A stretch of 64,000 nucleotides of DNA from Paguma larvata (GCA_030068075.1 CM057841.1:34513030-34577029); one strand, 5' to 3'. Counted from the first letter of the stretch, positions 33,630 through 44,913 are shown. Translations and numbers: made by a program. Notes: generated by a model from the sequence alone, not told the origin.

Positions 33630-34105
33630 GGAAATGCTTGCTGTCTAGACAAGCAGTTGCAGCTAAAAGCCAGAGGGATATTTATTTTGCGGGGGAAAGA
33701 AAAAAAATTGATCCCAACATCCCGAGGGCCTTGGGTAATTGGGGTGCTGTGGGCTCGCCCGGGACGTTGATGTATTTAGAGAAGCCACCAAAGCTGCTAT
33801 TACCGTGAGGTCAGCCTCATTTTCCCTCCGAGTCTTTGAGGGCACACTTTAAACAGGAGAGAGTCACCTCGCTAACAAAAGAGGAGGCTCGCCTCCAATT
33901 AAAGCGTCACCAGAGTCGGAAATTCATCAGCCCTGGTGACTTATGCCACACTTGAGCCTTGCAAGTCCAGGATTACACAACGTCAGGCCGAAACCATGAA
34001 CTAGAACAGAGGCCCGAATGCTGAGCAGGGCTGAGGGTTCCTTCCAGGGGAGCGGCAGGCACAGCTGCCCAGGTGCCAGCCTGCCTCACACCGGGCTCAG
34101 TGTTA
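33630..34105. other. upstream flank, no gene seen
   Basis: Unique sequence; nothing recognised. Confidence 0.4.
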
Positions 34106-34110
34106 GAGGA

Positions 34111-34313
34111 TTTTTTTTTTTTAACGTTTATTTTTGAGAGACAGAGCATGAGCAGAGAAGGGGCAGAGAGAGAGGCAGACACAGAATCCAAAGCAGGCTC
34201 CAGGCTCTGAGCCGTCAGCACAGAGCCCGACGCGGGGCTCAAACACACAGACGGTGAGATCATGACCTGAGCCGAAGTTGGCCGCGCAACCGACTGAGCC
34301 ACCCAGGCGCCCC
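34111..34313 (-). mobile_element. CAN-SINE
   Basis: Full copy from T-tail with aacgtttatttttgagagac to gagccacccaggcgcccc. Imperfect duplication tgttagag/tgttatag. Confidence 0.95.
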
Positions 34314-34319
34314 TTGGTG

Positions 34320-34860
34320 TTATAGTCAGAGCACGCCAGGGAGGCTGAACCCTGCTCAGCCCACACGCGGGCTTCTGCAAGTGTCCCCGCAGGCCTTGGC
34401 AGCAGGCGGCCGCCTCCTCAGATGACGGCACCCCGACCCTCTCCCACAGAGTGGTGCTTCTCCAATGACACTCGAATCGCCCCGCATGTTGTTAAAATGC
34501 AGCTTAAGATTCAGCGGGGTCTGAGAGCGGGCATCTCGGACAGGCTCCCAGGTGATGCCGGTACATGAGGGCGAGACTGCCCTCCGGGGCCGCCCTCCGT
34601 GTGGTAGACCAGGGGCCCTGAGCTGTCTGCACCCCAGAACCGGCTGCGCTACTGTAAACCAGATCCTCAGGATTCCCCCTGTTTTTGGTGGGGGATGGGG
34701 CACGAGAGGAACTAAGCAGAGACATCTGTGGCGGGATAATTTACTGAATGGTTCGTTTTCACCTTTTCCAGCACGCCTGCATCCCAACACACACGCACCC
34801 GTTGCAGGTAGCAAGACCCCTTAGTGCTGTCTTGCCAAAGAGATTTTAATTTATCCTTTT
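34320..34860. other. upstream flank, no gene seen
   Basis: Unique sequence; nothing recognised. Confidence 0.4.
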
Positions 34861-34871
34861 AATTTGAATAT

Positions 34872-35089
34872 ATTTTTTTTAACATTTATTTTTGACAGAG
34901 AGAGAGAGACAGACAGACAGAGCGTGAGCAGGGGAGGGGCAGAGAGAGAGGGAGACACAAAATCCAAAGCAGGCTCCAGGCTCTGAGCTGTCAGCGTAGA
35001 GCCCGACGCAGGGCTTGAACTCACAGACCGTGAGATCATGACCTGAGCCAAAGTCGGTTGCTTAACGGACTGAGCCACCCAGATGCCCC
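34872..35089 (-). mobile_element. CAN-SINE
   Basis: aacatttatttttgacagag through gactgagccacccagatgcccc. Confidence 0.95.
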
Positions 35090-35094
35090 AATTT

Positions 35095-35269
35095 ATTCTT
35101 TTGTTTTGAGAGAGAGAGAGGGAGGGGCAGAGGGAGAGGGAGAAAAATAGAATCCCAAGCAGGCTCCGGGATGACCCATGATCCATGAGATCTTATGATC
35201 CATGAGATCATAACCTGAACCAAGATCAAGAGTCAGACACTCAACCAACAGCACCCCCAAGCACCCCAT
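35095..35269 (-). mobile_element. diverged CAN-SINE
   Basis: ttgttttgagagagagagag, tcccaagcaggctccgggat and a damaged head. Holds an internal tandem duplication of gatccatgagatc near 35180-35210. Confidence 0.85.
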
Positions 35270-35424
35270 CACAGAGACGTTAAAACTACAGCAACTACAG
35301 CAGTCAGAGGCTTTCCTTGTGAAAAGAGAAGGCCCTGGATAAAGCCAAATCCTCTGTTATCGCCCCTTCTCCTAACCCTCTGCCTTAGGAGTCCCCTTTT
35401 CATGCTTGTGGAAAAGTAGTTTTA

Positions 35425-35506
35425 TTTTTTCAGAGAGAGAGAGAGAGAGAGCACACGAAAGTAGGGGAGAAGGGCAGGGGGAGGGGGGAGGGGGAGGGGG
35501 AGAGAG

Positions 35507-35547
<41 letters not shown>

Positions 35548-35917
35548 CTAAGCAGGCTCCACACTCAGCACAGAGCAGCCTGACACAGGACTCAATGCCA
35601 CAACCCTGGGACCTGTGACCTGAGCTGATATCAAAACTCAGATGCTCGGGGCACCTGGGTGGCTCAGTCGGTTAAGAGGCCGACTTCAGCTCAGGTCATG
35701 ATCTCACGGTCTGTGAGTTCGAGCCCTACATCAGGCTCTGTGCTGACGGCTCATCAGAGCCTGGAGCCTGCTTCAGATTCTGTATCTCCCTCTCTCTCTG
35801 CCCTTCTCCTGCTCACGCTGTCTCTATGTCTCTCAAAAATAAATAAACGTTAAAAAAATTTTTTTTAAATAAAAAAAAAGTCAGATGCTCAACTGACTGA
35901 ACCACCCAGGTACTCCA
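35425..35917 (-). mobile_element. CAN-SINE interrupted by another SINE
   Basis: The older element has a long GA-rich domain (35435-35546) and resumes after the insertion at 35881-35917 (gactgaaccacccagg). Outer duplication ggaaaagtagtttt / ggaaaagtattttt at 35410 and 35918. Confidence 0.88.
35648..35880 (+). mobile_element. CAN-SINE nested in an older SINE
   Basis: Full copy on plus. Perfect duplication TCAGATGCTC at 35638-35647 and 35881-35890, taken from the host element. Confidence 0.96.
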
Positions 35918-35997
35918 GGAAAAGTATTTTTGAAGAGGGATTTTTGCACAGTCATCTTGGAGTGGCTTTTCTTTTCTTTTTTTTAATGAAACCATAA

Positions 35998-36240
35998 GGG
36001 GGCGCCTAAGTGGCTCCCCGACTTCCGCCCAGGCCATGATCTCACAATTCACTCGTTCGAGCCCCGCGTCAGGCTCTGTGCTGACAGCTCAGAGCCTAGA
36101 GCCTGGAGCCTGCTTCGGATTGGTGTCTCCCTCTTTCTGCTCCTCCCTAGTTCACACTCTTTCTCTCTCTCTCTTGAAAATAAATAAACATTAAAAAAAA
36201 ATAATGTGGTTTAAAAATAAAAATTAAATTAAATTAAAAA
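35998..36240 (+). mobile_element. CAN-SINE with deleted A-box region
   Basis: Head goes straight from taagtggctc to cccgacttcc, so about 16 bases of the normal cagtcggttaagcgtc stretch are missing. Tail of aaataaacattaaaa and A/T-rich extension. Flanks aaccataag/aaacataag. Confidence 0.9.
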
Positions 36241-36253
36241 AACATAAGCCCAG

Positions 36254-36350
36254 GGGCGCCTGCCTGGCTTAGTTGGTGGGACATGTAACTCTCGATCTCG
36301 GGGTTGTGGGTTCAAGCCCCACGTTGGGTGTAGAGATTACTTAAAAAGAA
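36254..36350 (+). mobile_element. CAN-SINE, short form
   Basis: gggcgcctgcctggcttagt through gtgtagagattacttaaaaa; no CT domain. Confidence 0.88.
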
Positions 36351-36357
36351 GATCTTA

Positions 36358-36594
36358 GGGGCACCGGCCATGGCTCAGTCAGTTGAGCATCCGACTCTCG
36401 GTTTCGGCTCAGGTGATGATCTCACAGCTTCGTGGGCTCGAGCCCTGCGTAGGGCTCTCTGCTGGCAGCACAGAGCCTGCTTGGGATTCTAGCTCTCCCT
36501 CTCTGTGGGCCCATCACTCACTTGTGCTGTCTCTGTCTCTCTCAAAATAAATAAATAAATTTTAAGAAATTAAAAAATATCTTTTAAAATATAT
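36358..36594 (+). mobile_element. CAN-SINE
   Basis: ggggcaccggccatggctca through caaaataaataaataaattt. Together with the element at 36254 it is bracketed by ATAAGCCCAG at 36244-36253 and 36595-36604. Confidence 0.9.
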
Positions 36595-36605
36595 ATAAGC
36601 CCAGA

Positions 36606-37125
36606 GGCCCAGAATAGGGGAGGGTACCATGGCTCCCCTTCCCATCTGTGCAAGAGGGACTGGTGACAGGTAGTGACAGTGTCATGGGGAAGTTCGGGGG
36701 CCTTTGGCCTCCCCATCAACTCTGCCAGGACCCCTCCCTAATTCCTGAACATGGACAGCTGGGCCGAGCACCCTGGGGGATTCCACGCACCGGGGAGGAA
36801 GGCCACGCACCTGCTGAGGCAAGCGGGCAGAGCTGAACCTCAGACAGAAGTTTCCAGCCTTGAAACAGGCTCCCACCTCAAGCCCGCTCCACCTGGAAGC
36901 AGCCTCGGTGGACAGAGAGGCTGGAACAGTTACGACGCCAGGGTCAGAAACCATGACATAGGAGTGCAGAGCCCCTACCCCTGGCTCTGGTGAGTTCCCC
37001 ATTCCAGAGAAACCTGGAGTGGGAAAGGGACTCCAAAATCACTGAGGAGGAGTTTATGGCCACCCCTCTTCAAGGGAAATGGGGGACAGAACTAGACATT
37101 ATTAACGACAATTTGTAATACCTTT
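36606..37125. other. upstream flank, no gene seen
   Basis: Unique sequence; nothing recognised. Confidence 0.4.
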
Positions 37126-37132
37126 TTAAAGT

Positions 37133-37234
37133 ATTTTTTTTTTTAGTAATCTCTATACCCAACGTGGGGCTCGAACTCACGACCCCCGAGATCAAGAGTT
37201 ACATGCTCTTCCGACTGAACCAGCCAGGCACCCC
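37133..37234 (-). mobile_element. CAN-SINE, short form
   Basis: agtaatctctatacccaacg through gaaccagccaggcacccc. Confidence 0.9.
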
Positions 37235-37251
37235 TTTCAGTAACAACTTTT

Positions 37252-37470
37252 TTTTTTTTAATTTTTTAACGTTTATTTATTTTTGAGAGACCTAGAGACA
37301 GAGCATGAGTGGGGGAGGGGCAGAGAGAGAGGGAGACACAGAATCTGAGGCAGGCTCCAGGCTCTGAGCCATCAGCACAGAGCCCAACACGGGGCTCGAA
37401 CTCACAGACCACGAGATCCTGACCTGAGCTGAAGTTGGACGCTTAACCGACTGAGCCACCCAGGCGCCCC
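37252..37470 (-). mobile_element. young CAN-SINE
   Basis: Near-consensus copy. Perfect 13-base duplication AGTAACAACTTTT at 37239-37251 and 37471-37483. Confidence 0.97.
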
Positions 37471-37689
37471 AGTAACAACTTTTAATGTGGTTTCACACTC
37501 ACTCCACACGCTTAGTTTAATGATTAGGAAAGTAGTTACCATTTTACTTTAAAGTCATATGTGTACTGTGGCTTAGAAACACGTTATTGAATATACTGTT
37601 TGACCAAAAATCGCTAAAGGTTTCAATCTTTTAGTGCTGTCACTCAGTGGAGCTCTACTTGTTTCAACTATTGTATGCCCAGGAAACAT

Positions 37690-37872
37690 CAGTTTATCAT
37701 GTTTATTTATTTTGATGGGAGAGGGGCAGAGAGAGAGGGAGATAGGGAACCCCAAACAGGCTCCGTGCTGTCAGTGCAGAACCCAATGCTGGGCTCTATC
37801 TCACCAAACCTGAGATCACGACCTTAGCTGAAATCAGAAATTGGACACTCAACTGACTGAGCCCCCAGGTGT
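37690..37872 (-). mobile_element. diverged CAN-SINE
   Basis: gtttatttattttgatggga through gactgagcccccaggtgt. Duplication CCCAGGAAACAT at 37678-37689 and 37873-37884. Confidence 0.93.
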
Positions 37873-37889
37873 CCCAGGAAACATGGGTT

Positions 37890-38510
37890 TCGTTTGTCCC
37901 TGAGCAAACTGCACTCCCTGACATTATCTAAACATATGAATGAATGAAGCAAGCAAAGGTTATACACATTATACATTTCATTCATTATTCAGTAAAACAT
38001 TCACCTTGAACTTTTTTTTTTTCCCAAGTGTTAAAATTCTTAAATCTCCGTGAAATCAGAATACCAGGAGGGGCCACCGAGAATGGCTGTTACCTATTGG
38101 CATCTCTGAAGCCAGATCTGCTGGGCTCCACAGAAGCAGCGGGTAATTAGCAATGTGCGGGCCTTCCGCTGCTCCCACTGCGGCCGCCTGTCCTTCCCCA
38201 AGGAAGTCCAGCTAGGAAACGGGTGGGAGACACCTGCCTGTGAGAGCAAAGCTCAGGAGGATAAAAAAAGCAACAAAAAAAGCGTCCTCTTTCCTTTCCT
38301 CTTTGCCAAGACTGACTGGATCCCTGCAGGGCCCCTCCGCCCCGTGAGTAAGAGAGAGGAAGATGCCCTCCTTTGTTCCAGCCACAGTCGTGGGAGAATG
38401 CTGTCGTTTCCCTCAAGGCACTTCAGCACCAGTATCTGAGCCGGTGATAGGCCATCTCGTCATCAGAAGGTTTTGACAACAGAGGGAAAAAAAAAAATCT
38501 TTTAAAAAGA
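37890..38510. other. upstream flank, no gene seen
   Basis: Unique sequence; nothing recognised. Confidence 0.4.
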
Positions 38511-38516
38511 AAACAA

Positions 38517-38727
38517 GGGGCGCCTGGGTGGCCCAGTCTGTGAAGCGTCTGACTTCGACTCAGGTCATGATCTCAAAGTTTGTGGGTCCGAGCCCCGTGT
38601 TGGGCTCTGTGCTGACAGCTCGGAGCCTGGCGCCTGCTTCGGATTCTGTGCCTCCCTTTCTCTCTGCCCCTCCCCCGCTCAGACACTCAGAAATAAATAA
38701 ACACTAAAAAAATTTTTAAACCAAACA
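38517..38727 (+). mobile_element. CAN-SINE
   Basis: ggggcgcctgggtggcccag through aaataaataaacactaaaaa. Short duplication AAAACAA on both sides. Confidence 0.94.
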
Positions 38728-38739
38728 AAAACAAGCTAA

Positions 38740-38850
38740 AAATCCCACACAATTTAAAAACATCAAAATAATAAACATTACAAAAAAAAAAAAAAACAAA
38801 CACAAACAAAAACCCCGCAAAATTTAACAATATCAAAATCAAATCAACCC
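38740..38850. repeat. A-rich local duplication
   Basis: Two related blocks (cacacaatttaaaaacatcaa and cgcaaaatttaacaatatcaa) separated by an A/C run. Confidence 0.65.
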
Positions 38851-38890
38851 CTTTATCTACAGGGAGGGGGAAGAAATGAAAGTGTGTTTT

Positions 38891-39105
38891 AAAAAAATTT
38901 TTTTAATGTTTATTTTTGAGAGAGAGAGAGCGCGTGCGTGCGCAAGTGGGGGAGGGGCAGAGGGAGACCCAGAATCCGAAGCAGGCTCCATCCAGGCTCT
39001 GAGCTGTCAGCACAGAGCCCAACAATGGGCTCCGACTCATGAACCGAGAGATCATGACCTGAGCCGAAGTCAGACGCTAAACTGACTGAGCCGCTCGGGA
39101 GCCCC
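38891..39105 (-). mobile_element. CAN-SINE
   Basis: ttaatgtttatttttgagag through gactgagccgctcgggagcccc. Duplication gaaagtgtgtttt/gaaatgtgtttt. Confidence 0.93.
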
Positions 39106-39269
39106 GGAAATGTGTTTTGTTGTATCCTTGCTCGCTGTGAAGAGAAGCTGGAACGCGTTCCCAAAAGCAGCCAAAACACTGGTGTGGAAAGTCAAAGCAC
39201 GAATCTTGCAACTGTATGACGAGCTGACAGCACAATTTTCCTTTGTGGATGCTCTGAAATAACCAACAT

Positions 39270-39450
39270 GAATATAGTAAGAACTATCATCTGTTGGGTC
39301 CTTACTACACGCCAGCGTTTTCTCTGGCCTTCCATGAAACTCTCAGAATGGCTCGATGAGGGGGCACTACTCAGCCCGTGTTATACTAACGGAAGGTGTC
39401 AGTGAGCTGCTCGAAGTTCCATGGCTAAGAAAACTCCAATCTGACCCAGG
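39270..39450 (-). repeat. MIR SINE (diverged)
   Basis: ctgttgggtccttactacac, ccatgaaactctcagaatgg and gtgagctgctcgaagttcc follow minus-strand MIR. Confidence 0.6.
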
Positions 39451-39823
39451 TCCTTGCGCCTCGCCCAGGGTGCTCTGGATGCCAGAGACTGGACCGGCGA
39501 CAGGTCAGTGCTCTCAGGGGCAACACAGAGGCTGCAGTCATGGTCTTACCAGTCGTCATCGGAGCCCCCTGGTGGGGCTAAGAGCATTCTTTTTTTCTTG
39601 ATAGAGAGCTTGAGGCTCCCGCTCAAAAAGTTGAATTCATGCATGGTCAAAAAAGCAATTCGTGGCAGAGTTTTCTATTCTTGGGCTGAAAGCTCTCTCT
39701 ATCTCATTGAACTACCCCAAACAGGCGCAGGAAAGTCGCGGAAGTGTGGACTCTTGCTCCAAAAGCATTCTCCCGGCTTGTATCTCAGTCCTTCAAAGAT
39801 ATGTCATCTGCGTGTCTGATGCG

Positions 39824-39868
39824 TATTTGTGAGTGTGTGCGTGTGTGCGGGTGTGCGGTGTGCGTGTG
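39824..39868. repeat. impure (TG)n tract
   Basis: gtgtgcgtgtgtgcgggtgtgcggtgtgcgtgtgg-type alternation. Confidence 0.8.
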
Positions 39869-39978
39869 GAAACGGTGACCGAGTTGGGGAAGCAGGCAAC
39901 AACTCAGGAATTCAATCAGTTCAATAGGAAAAAAAGCCCATCACAACACTGAAAATGTAGCAGCAAACATGAGATTGT

Positions 39979-39992
39979 GTTGCCATAGCAAC
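39979..39992. promoter_or_regulatory. perfect palindromic X-box
   Basis: The sequence GTTGCCATAGCAAC matches the full RFX consensus: GTTGCC, a two-base spacer, then AGCAAC. It sits in repeat-free sequence next to homeobox-like AT motifs (ttaattgacattttcattt), which suggests a distal enhancer rather than a random match. Confidence 0.5.
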
Positions 39993-40559
39993 CATTTAAT
40001 TGACATTTTCATTTCCCCAGCATTTGTTCCGGGCAGGTGCAGGCAGATACGTGTTCTCAGGGGATATGTGAGGATACGGGTGTGCCCATTTGCCTCCGTC
40101 AGAGTTCATGACTGGGCGGTTGCTACTGCCCCCAGATAAGGCCCTGGGAATCGGGGTCTTGGACAGTCAGGGCACAGAGAACCCTGTGTCTCTGAGCATC
40201 CATGCCGGGCAGAGCAACACCACCGGGTAACAGAGGTGGAAACCATGGTTCTCTTGACCTTCTTCGTTGAATGGATGGGATGCTGAGGCCCTGGCCGGCG
40301 GTCACATAGAGCAGAGCCTGGTCCAGACCCAGGTCCGCTGGCTCCCAGTGGCTGTTCCACGTTGGCTTGCTGAACTGTGGTCAATTACCAGCGGTCGGGG
40401 GGAGAAAACGAGGCAAGGAGGCAGCATGGCAGGGCCCAAACCCATCAACAGAACATGGCATCTTTGACAAACCCTAAGAGCAATCATTTCCCCCACCAGA
40501 CGATGCATCACCAGCCACTCTGCTGCCGCGGAACAAAGAACAGAGAAACGGGAGCTTCC

Positions 40560-40880
40560 TCCAGCTCGGCGACTGGAGATGGAATTAAATGCGGATTTAC
40601 CTGCAAGAGCAGCTGGTGTTTTAACTACAAACCTCCTCCGAGCAGTCTTTGGGGCGCACGTGCCCGCAAGCCGCGGCGCAGTCCCAGAGGCCGCCCCGGC
40701 TGGGCCCCAGAAGCCTCCACGCGCACAGAATACTAAACGCACCCCAGGGGGTTCCCGCCACGGCCACCTGGTCACAGGCCTGCCCGCGCTCGCCTGCAGC
40801 AACTGCTCTCCAAGGCTCGGCTTCGCGCGGGTCTGTTACCCAGCGTCTGTACACAGTGTTCGCAAAGCACAGCTGCGCGT
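40560..40880. other. GC-rich unique patch
   Basis: A repeat-free segment with moderate CpG density around 40640-40830. A possible minus-strand donor GCAG with GTAAATCC lies at 40600-40595. Nothing here reads as a known exon; it may be a regulatory element or an unannotated first exon. Confidence 0.25.
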
Positions 40881-41330
40881 GGGAAAATAGGAGGCATCCG
40901 CAAACCCCTTCCGTGGGGGCAGGAGTATTCCGTGGGAAGACTGCTTTGGTGACGTCCCCGTAAAGAAAGAAGGGGCTGAGACTGCTAGGATGTCGCGGCT
41001 TCCATTTTCCAAAAAGCAAACCGCTTTCTAGAAGCCCATCCGGGTTAGAGGGTATCAAAGCTTGGCTTAATCCCTTTCGTCACAGGCTTGGGCGTTGTTA
41101 TCTTTGCTCCTGGAACCACTCCCGCGCTTTATAGTTCCCGCGAAATCTCATCATAAAAAGATCTGCAGCGTCTGAGGTGTCGCTTGAGCACCAAATAACA
41201 AAAAGACAGCAGCACCGCAGGCAGGTGCATGAAGCTGGCGGGGCAATGGGGACTTTGGTCGAAATGGCCCCTGGGAAATGTGGGGGTGGCCTGAGCAGCT
41301 CAGTGGGCCTCCTCCAAAGACCAGAGAGCA

Positions 41331-41436
41331 GGGGCACCTGGCTGGCTCAGTCGGTAGCAGAGCATGAGAAACCTGATCTCAGGGTGGTGAGTTCAAGCCC
41401 CAGGCTGAGGCTAGAGCTTGCTTAACAAAACAGCTG
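41331..41436 (+). mobile_element. CAN-SINE, short form
   Basis: ggggcacctggctggctcag through ggctagagcttgcttaacaa. Confidence 0.9.
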
Positions 41437-41437
41437 A

Positions 41438-41640
41438 GGGGCACCTGTGTGGCTCAGTTGGTTGAGCATCTGACTTGGGCTCAAGGCATGATCTCAGGTT
41501 CATGAGTTCGAGCCCCACATCGGGGTCTCTGTTGTCAGCACAGAGCCTGCCTCAGAGCCCCTCTCCCCCCCCACCCCACCCCTGTCTCTCTGCCTCTCCC
41601 TTGCTTGCGTGCTCTCTCTCAAAATAAATAAGAATGCTTT
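41438..41640 (+). mobile_element. CAN-SINE
   Basis: ggggcacctgtgtggctcag through caaaataaataagaatgc. Directly follows the preceding short SINE. Confidence 0.93.
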
Positions 41641-41800
41641 TTTAAAAAGTGACAGCGGCATTCTGAGAAATAACCCTTATTCTGGGCAGTGCCCACCTCC
41701 TAAAATATTAAAGGTTATTTGTAATGGTCTCCCTAAGGGAAAGGCCAAAGAAAAACTATAAATAGAAGACCTCCTGCATTGTCTTTCCCGAATTTTATTT

Positions 41801-42013
41801 AAAACAATTTTTTTAATGTTTATTTTTGAGAGAGACAGAGACAGAGCATGAGCAGGGGAGGAGGAGAAGTAGAGACAGGGGGAGACACAGAGTGTGAGGC
41901 AGGCTCCAGGCTCTGAGCTGTCAGCGCCCAGCCTGATGCGGGACTCAAACTCACAAACTGTGAGATCAAGACCTGAGCAGAAGTCAGATGACTGAGCCAC
42001 CCAGGAGCCCCTC
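41801..42013 (-). mobile_element. CAN-SINE
   Basis: ttaatgtttatttttgagag through gagccacccaggagcccc. Duplication AATTTTATTT at 41791-41800 and 42017-42026. Confidence 0.93.
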
Positions 42014-42044
42014 CCTAATTTTATTTTAAATGCCTTTGAAGTTT

Positions 42045-42275
42045 ATTCGAGGTGGTTCAGTGGGTTAAATGGCTGACTTCAGCTCAGGTCATGATCTCAC
42101 AGAACATGGGTTTGAGCCCCGAGTAGGGCTCTGTGCCGACAGCTCGGAGCCTGGAGCCTGGAGCCTGCTTCCTATTCTGTGTCTCCCTCTCTCTCTGCCC
42201 CTCCCTTACTCATTCTTGCATGCGCACTCTCTCTCTCTCCCTCAAAAATAAACAAACATTAAAAAAAAATTTAAA
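42045..42275 (+). mobile_element. CAN-SINE, damaged head
   Basis: aggtggttcagtgggttaaa through caaaaataaacaaacattaaa. First bases of the head are missing. Confidence 0.92.
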
Positions 42276-42279
42276 GCAC

Positions 42280-43125
42280 TTCCTGGGACTCAAAAATGCA
42301 GGCGTTTTGGCTGACATTTTTTGGTGCTTGATGCCCCAATGTAATCAAAGCGTCAAGCTTATTTACCTGAACTCATTTAGATCCAGGTTTTAGATTTTCT
42401 CGAACCTAAAATTGCCGGATACTTGCACAGCAAGCATTTGTCCACCTGACAGTTTCTCCGCCGCCTCAAGTCCTTTTTATTCATCGCCATCTTTTACCAT
42501 GGACAACGCGCTCTTCTAGAGACCCCTCCAGCAGACTCCCCTCGCGGGATCACCCCCTCCCCCGCCTACATCTCCCCAGCCTCCCGGTCTCAGTAAATGG
42601 CCACCGTTGCTCCAATCAAAATTCTGCAGCGAGGCCTCATCACTCAAACCTACGGCAGTTGTTAGCAAGTCCGGAGGGTCCTGCAGGCAGGATAATGTTA
42701 AACCAGACCGCCCTACACCATCCGCATCCCAGGGGGCTTCGGAGGTCGCCCCACCAGGCTCCCCGTGTCCTGCCCCCAGTCCTCCCTCCATGAGGCAGCC
42801 AGAGGGACCTTGGAAAAGCATAACCTACCACTTGTCACTTTATTCGGGCCTCCATTCGACAAATATTTGCAGACTTCCCCTGGGCCAGCGCTGATCTAGC
42901 AACTCCTTGACCTTGCTAGACCATGCGTGCCTCTCTGGGAAGGGACGAGCCCCCAAATTAAAGAGCGAAATGCGATGGTGGCGGATGATAAGAAGCGCCG
43001 CGGAGAAAAACAGCACAGAGAAGGAGAACCACGCAGCGTGGTGAGCGGCTGAACTCAGTCAGCGCTGGAGCCGGCGGGGCTGCAACTTTAGGTAGGGGGG
43101 GTCAGGGAGAGCGTCGCTGAAAGGG
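42280..43125. other. upstream flank, no gene seen
   Basis: Unique sequence; nothing recognised. Confidence 0.4.
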
Positions 43126-43159
43126 GCATTGGGGACCCCGAGAGGGTGGGAGAGGGATC

Positions 43160-43930
43160 CATACCGTCCCCGAGGGAAGAGTCGCAACCCTCCCATGGCT
43201 CCCTATCACATGAAAATAAAATCCAAATTCCCTACGACAGCCCTTGAGATCCTATACGACATGTCCCGTCTGGCTCTCTAGTGCACTCTGCCCTCTGTTC
43301 CCCAGCCACGGGGGCGTCTCTCGGGGTTGTCACCATGCCAGGGTCCTCCCCATCAGGGTCTTTGCTGCAGGCGCACCCCTCCACCCTCCCTATCCACCCC
43401 TCCATGCACGCATACCCATCCTTCCTCCTCCTTTTCTTTCTTTTTTTAACGTTTATTTATTTTTGAGAGACATAGAGACAGAGTATGAGCAGGGGAAGGG
43501 CAGAGACAGAGGGAGACACAGAATGTCGAAGCAGGCTCCAGGCTCTGAGCCATCAGCACAGAGCCCGATGCAGGGCTCGAACTCACAGACCGTGAGATCA
43601 TGACCTGAGCTGAAGTCGGCCGCTTAACCGACGGAGCCACCCAGGTGCCCCTCCTCCTCCTTTTCTCAAGGCGGGCTCCTGCCTGCTCTCGGGTCTTAAA
43701 GATGTCACCTCCCGGGAGAGGCACCCCCTGTCCACCCCAGCCTCCCGCAACCCGCCTGTTTTCTGGGCTTTATTTTCATCTTGGCTCTTATCACCACCTG
43801 AAATGGTTTCCTGTTTGCCTCAGCCACGGGGAATGCAAGTTCCCAGAGAGAATCGGGGTGGCCAGTTCACCGCCTGGAACGGAGCCTGGTCCAGAGCAAA
43901 CGTTCGCTGCATATTTACGGAGTGAAACAA
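43160..43930 (+). repeat. L2 LINE, split by a SINE
   Basis: tcccatggctccctatcaca, gatcctatacgacatgtccc and (after the SINE) tttattttcatcttggctct, gcatatttacggagtgaa keep L2 order on both sides of the insertion at 43438. Confidence 0.75.
43438..43652 (-). mobile_element. CAN-SINE inserted in L2
   Basis: Full copy. Perfect duplication CCTCCTCCTTTTCT at 43424-43437 and 43653-43666. Confidence 0.96.
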
Positions 43931-44124
43931 TCAATCAACCGAGTAGAACCAGTCACCAAACTTGTCAATAATTAATGAGATCGGGGCAACAAACTGGGCA
44001 TCACTCAAAAAACCAACCAACCCCCTCTCAGCCTCTGCCATTTTATCAACACTAAGGCAACAACAATAGACTACAAATGCAATAATTCCATCTCATAATT
44101 CAATTCAATAAAAGCAGTTTAATA

Positions 44125-44300
44125 ACATGAGTAACCTGGGCATTTATTCAAAGCCCTCGGCACTATCCTTTTCATCGTGACAACCCAGTGAGCAGCAGTC
44201 CATTGTTCCCATTTGAACAGGGTCCAGTCCCTGAGGTGTCAGAAATGCCTGGTGACTTGCCCAAGGTCATACAGCCAGTATAGGGCAGAGCCAATGTCCT
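44125..44300 (-). repeat. MIR SINE
   Basis: gggcatttattcaaagccct, gtgacttgcccaaggtcata and cagccagtatagggcagagcc follow minus-strand MIR. Confidence 0.75.
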
Positions 44301-44499
44301 CACCCTGGGGGGCCACACGATTGTATTCAAACGCCTCTAAATAAACATCACGGGGCACTCACTGTGTGCAAGCAACCCGGGAAGAAAGAGTTTCAAAGAC
44401 AGGTGATCTCATGGGCAAATTGAGATGTTTCAGAAGAAAGGATTTTCAATGAACTCTCAACTACTTGACAGAGATCCAAGCGAAGTATAAGCAGAATGT

Positions 44500-44695
44500 G
44501 AATAGAAATCATTTACTGAGCACTTCCTTTCCACCGGCCCTGTGCTATGCCCTTCGCATGTGTCACCTTGGTACTGTGTATTATCCCCACCTTACAAATG
44601 AGCGGACTGAGCCATGGAATGGTGAAGCAACTTGCTCTCGGTCCGCCGGTCAGGAAGGGACGGAGGTGGGTGCTCAACTCAGCCTTAGCTCCACA
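44500..44695 (-). repeat. MIR SINE
   Basis: tcatttactgagcacttcct, ccctgtgctatgcccttcgc and ccttacaaatgagcggactg follow minus-strand MIR. Confidence 0.85.
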
Positions 44696-44913
44696 GACGC
44701 TCACCGCAGGAAAAACCTAGAACTCTGTGTTAACTCTTGTCAGTTGGCAGGAGTTTCTGAATACAGAAGATACTAGATATGCCTAAATCTGGCCACCTTG
44801 GGACATGTTGGCAGGACTCGAAGGAAAACATCCATGCTCCTTTCTGGAGAAGGTTATTTCCTTTATCTAAAGACAATATAACCCCCTTGGCAACACCTGG
44901 GAGCCGTTCTTAC

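Larger units (their letters stand above)
39460..41325. other. unique flank with X-box and GC-rich patch
   Basis: One of the longest repeat-free stretches here. Holds the X-box at 39979, a TG-rich run at 39824-39866 and the GC-rich patch at 40560-40880. Confidence 0.5.
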
